In this document: positions 6,051 through 6,566 of the stretch, one piece after another
How the letters are laid out: each line of letters opens with the position of its first letter
Position numbering within the stretch: the first letter of the stretch is position 1
Assembly (NCBI GenBank): GCA_023423675.1
Contig: JAFAFD010000393.1
Location: 1-6,566 of the forward strand
Source: Pseudomonadota bacterium
GTDB taxonomy: Bacteria > Pseudomonadota > Gammaproteobacteria > Xanthomonadales > Xanthomonadaceae
Direction: 5' to 3'
Length of the DNA: 6,566 bases
Notes under the pieces: generated by a model
What the model was told of the DNA's origin: nothing
What the model saw: only the letters and a program-made list of their open reading frames with translations
Databases searched by the model: none
Made by a program: the position numbers and the translations under genes

Positions 6051-6078
6051 ATGGCGTGGAACCACGCCATGCGTGGAT
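6051..6078. repeat. Degenerate SMAG repeat
   Basis: Positions 6056-6078 match the first element of the pair at 1760-1782 in 21 of 23 bases; the GTAG foot has become GTGG and one stem base differs. The core CCACGC-CAT-GCGTGG is intact. Upstream bases create a competing perfect 9-bp pairing, ATGGCGTGG (6051-6059) with CCACGCCAT (6062-6070). Reads as a decayed copy or a remnant of a third repeat in this gap. Confidence 0.65.
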
Positions 6079-6085
6079 AGCCTCT

Positions 6086-6153
6086 GTAGAGTCGAGCCAT
6101 GCTCGACTTACGCGCGCAGCGCGAAAGGCAGCCGAGCGTGGGCTCGGCTCTAC
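6086..6153. repeat. Complete SMAG inverted pair
   Basis: First element: GTAG (6086-6089), AGTCGAGC (6090-6097), CAT, GCTCGACT (6101-6108). Second: AGCCGAGC (6130-6137), GTGG loop, GCTCGGCT (6142-6149), CTAC (6150-6153). Between them CGCGC-GCA-GCGCG (6111-6123) forms a third small hairpin, giving three stems in 68 bases. Located between the convergent suhB and htpX genes and outside both intrinsic terminators. Confidence 0.88.
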
Positions 6154-6183
6154 AAACCAATGCGACAACCGCTGCCGCGCTGG

Positions 6184-6217
6184 AAAAACAAAACGCCCGG
6201 CACATGGCCGGGCGTTT
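6184..6217 (-). terminator. Intrinsic terminator of htpX
   Basis: Perfect 11-bp stem AAACGCCCGGC (6191-6201) / GCCGGGCGTTT (6207-6217), loop ACATG. On the htpX strand it is followed by a near-continuous T-tract (TTTTGTTTTT, 6184-6193). It begins 25 bases past the htpX stop. On the plus strand the trailing GTTTGTGTTT could give weaker bidirectional termination. A short hairpin CGGGTT-GA-AACCCG at 6225-6238 lies between it and the stop. Confidence 0.92.
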
Positions 6218-6242
6218 GTGTTTCCGGGTTGAAACCCGTCGC

Positions 6243-6566
6243 TTACGCGGCGGTCGAAGCGCGCAGTGCGGCGATGCGCTCTTCCAGCGGCGGGTGGCTC
6301 ATGAACAGCTTCTTCGCCGTCGAACCGGCAATGCCGAAGGCCGCGATCTGGGTCGGCAGGGTGCTCTGGCCGTGGTTGAGCTGCAGGCGCTCCAGCGCGG
6401 CGATCATCTTCTGGCGACCGGCCAGCGAGGCACCACCTGCGTCGGCACGGAACTCGCGGTGACGCGAGAACCACATCGAGATCATCGTCGCGAACAGGCC
6501 GAACACCATCTCCAGCGCGAACACGATGATGTAGTAGGCAAAGCCGCGGCCACCACCCTCGCGGTT
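6243..6566 (-). CDS. htpX: Protease HtpX, C-terminal part (gene runs off the right edge)
   Basis: Inner-membrane zinc metalloprotease of the M48 family that takes part in membrane protein quality control and envelope/heat stress. Only the last 107 codons are visible (E. coli HtpX has 293 residues); start, HEXXH motif and first membrane helices lie outside. Visible: a membrane helix at about visible residues 9-33 (FAYYIIVFALEMVFGLFATM), then FSRHREFRADAGGASLAGR, which contains the ExxxD motif whose glutamate (visible residue 38) is the third zinc ligand, then GRQKMIAALERLQ and the C-terminal LFMSHPPLEERIAALR that is characteristic of HtpX. It ends in TAA at 6243-6245 and has its own strong terminator. 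No sign of disruption. HtpX is favoured over other M48 members because of the close C-terminal match. Confidence 0.94.
   Translation of the reverse strand, partial: NREGGGRGFAYYIIVFALEMVFGLFATMISMWFSRHREFRADAGGASLAGRQKMIAALERLQLNHGQSTLPTQIAAFGIAGSTAKKLFMSHPPLEERIAALRASTAA

Noticed and set aside
5023..6474. 741-codon minus-strand frame that looks like a fusion of trmJ with upstream sequence
   Set aside because: Everything before the ATG at 5022 is antisense to suhB and crosses the suhB terminator and SMAG repeats; only the C-terminal 257 residues are real TrmJ.

Overview
The window reads as chromosomal DNA of a high-GC gammaproteobacterium of the Xanthomonadaceae, most likely Stenotrophomonas (maltophilia group). 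The reasons are strong G/C preference at third codon positions, housekeeping proteins of gammaproteobacterial type, and several short palindromes bounded by GTAG or CTAC that look like the SMAG repeat family (Stenotrophomonas maltophilia GTAG). The genus call rests mainly on those repeats.

Layout from left to right: (1) a cut-off SMAG half and a hairpin at the 3' end of efp (elongation factor P, minus strand); (2) a 98-bp divergent gap with two hairpins; (3) epmB (plus strand), the radical-SAM lysine 2,3-aminomutase that makes the beta-lysine attached to EF-P; (4) a SMAG inverted pair between convergent genes; (5) a membrane-anchored periplasmic-sensor/HAMP/GGDEF/EAL protein for cyclic-di-GMP turnover (minus strand); (6) a 284-bp palindrome-rich leader with no convincing gene; (7) trmJ (tRNA Nm32 methyltransferase, minus strand), divergent from (8) suhB (inositol-monophosphatase family, plus strand) with a clear intrinsic terminator; (9) a degenerate SMAG and a complete SMAG inverted pair; (10) the htpX terminator and the C-terminal 107 codons of htpX (minus strand), which runs off the right edge.

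Functionally, efp and epmB form one pathway: EpmB makes (R)-beta-lysine for Lys34 of EF-P, which then relieves ribosome stalling at polyproline. The ligase gene epmA is not in the window. The trmJ/suhB divergent pair matches the arrangement known in E. coli. The GGDEF/EAL gene is the only obvious signalling gene; its EAL catalytic residues are complete and its GGDEF motif is intact without the usual inhibitory I-site.

No mobile element with a transposase, CRISPR array, tRNA/rRNA gene or evident novel defence or biosynthetic system is present. Most of the window is conserved core genome. The parts worth a second look are the non-coding stretches: the epmB leader hairpin, the palindrome cluster upstream of the GGDEF/EAL gene, and the restriction of SMAG repeats to gaps flanked by gene 3' ends.
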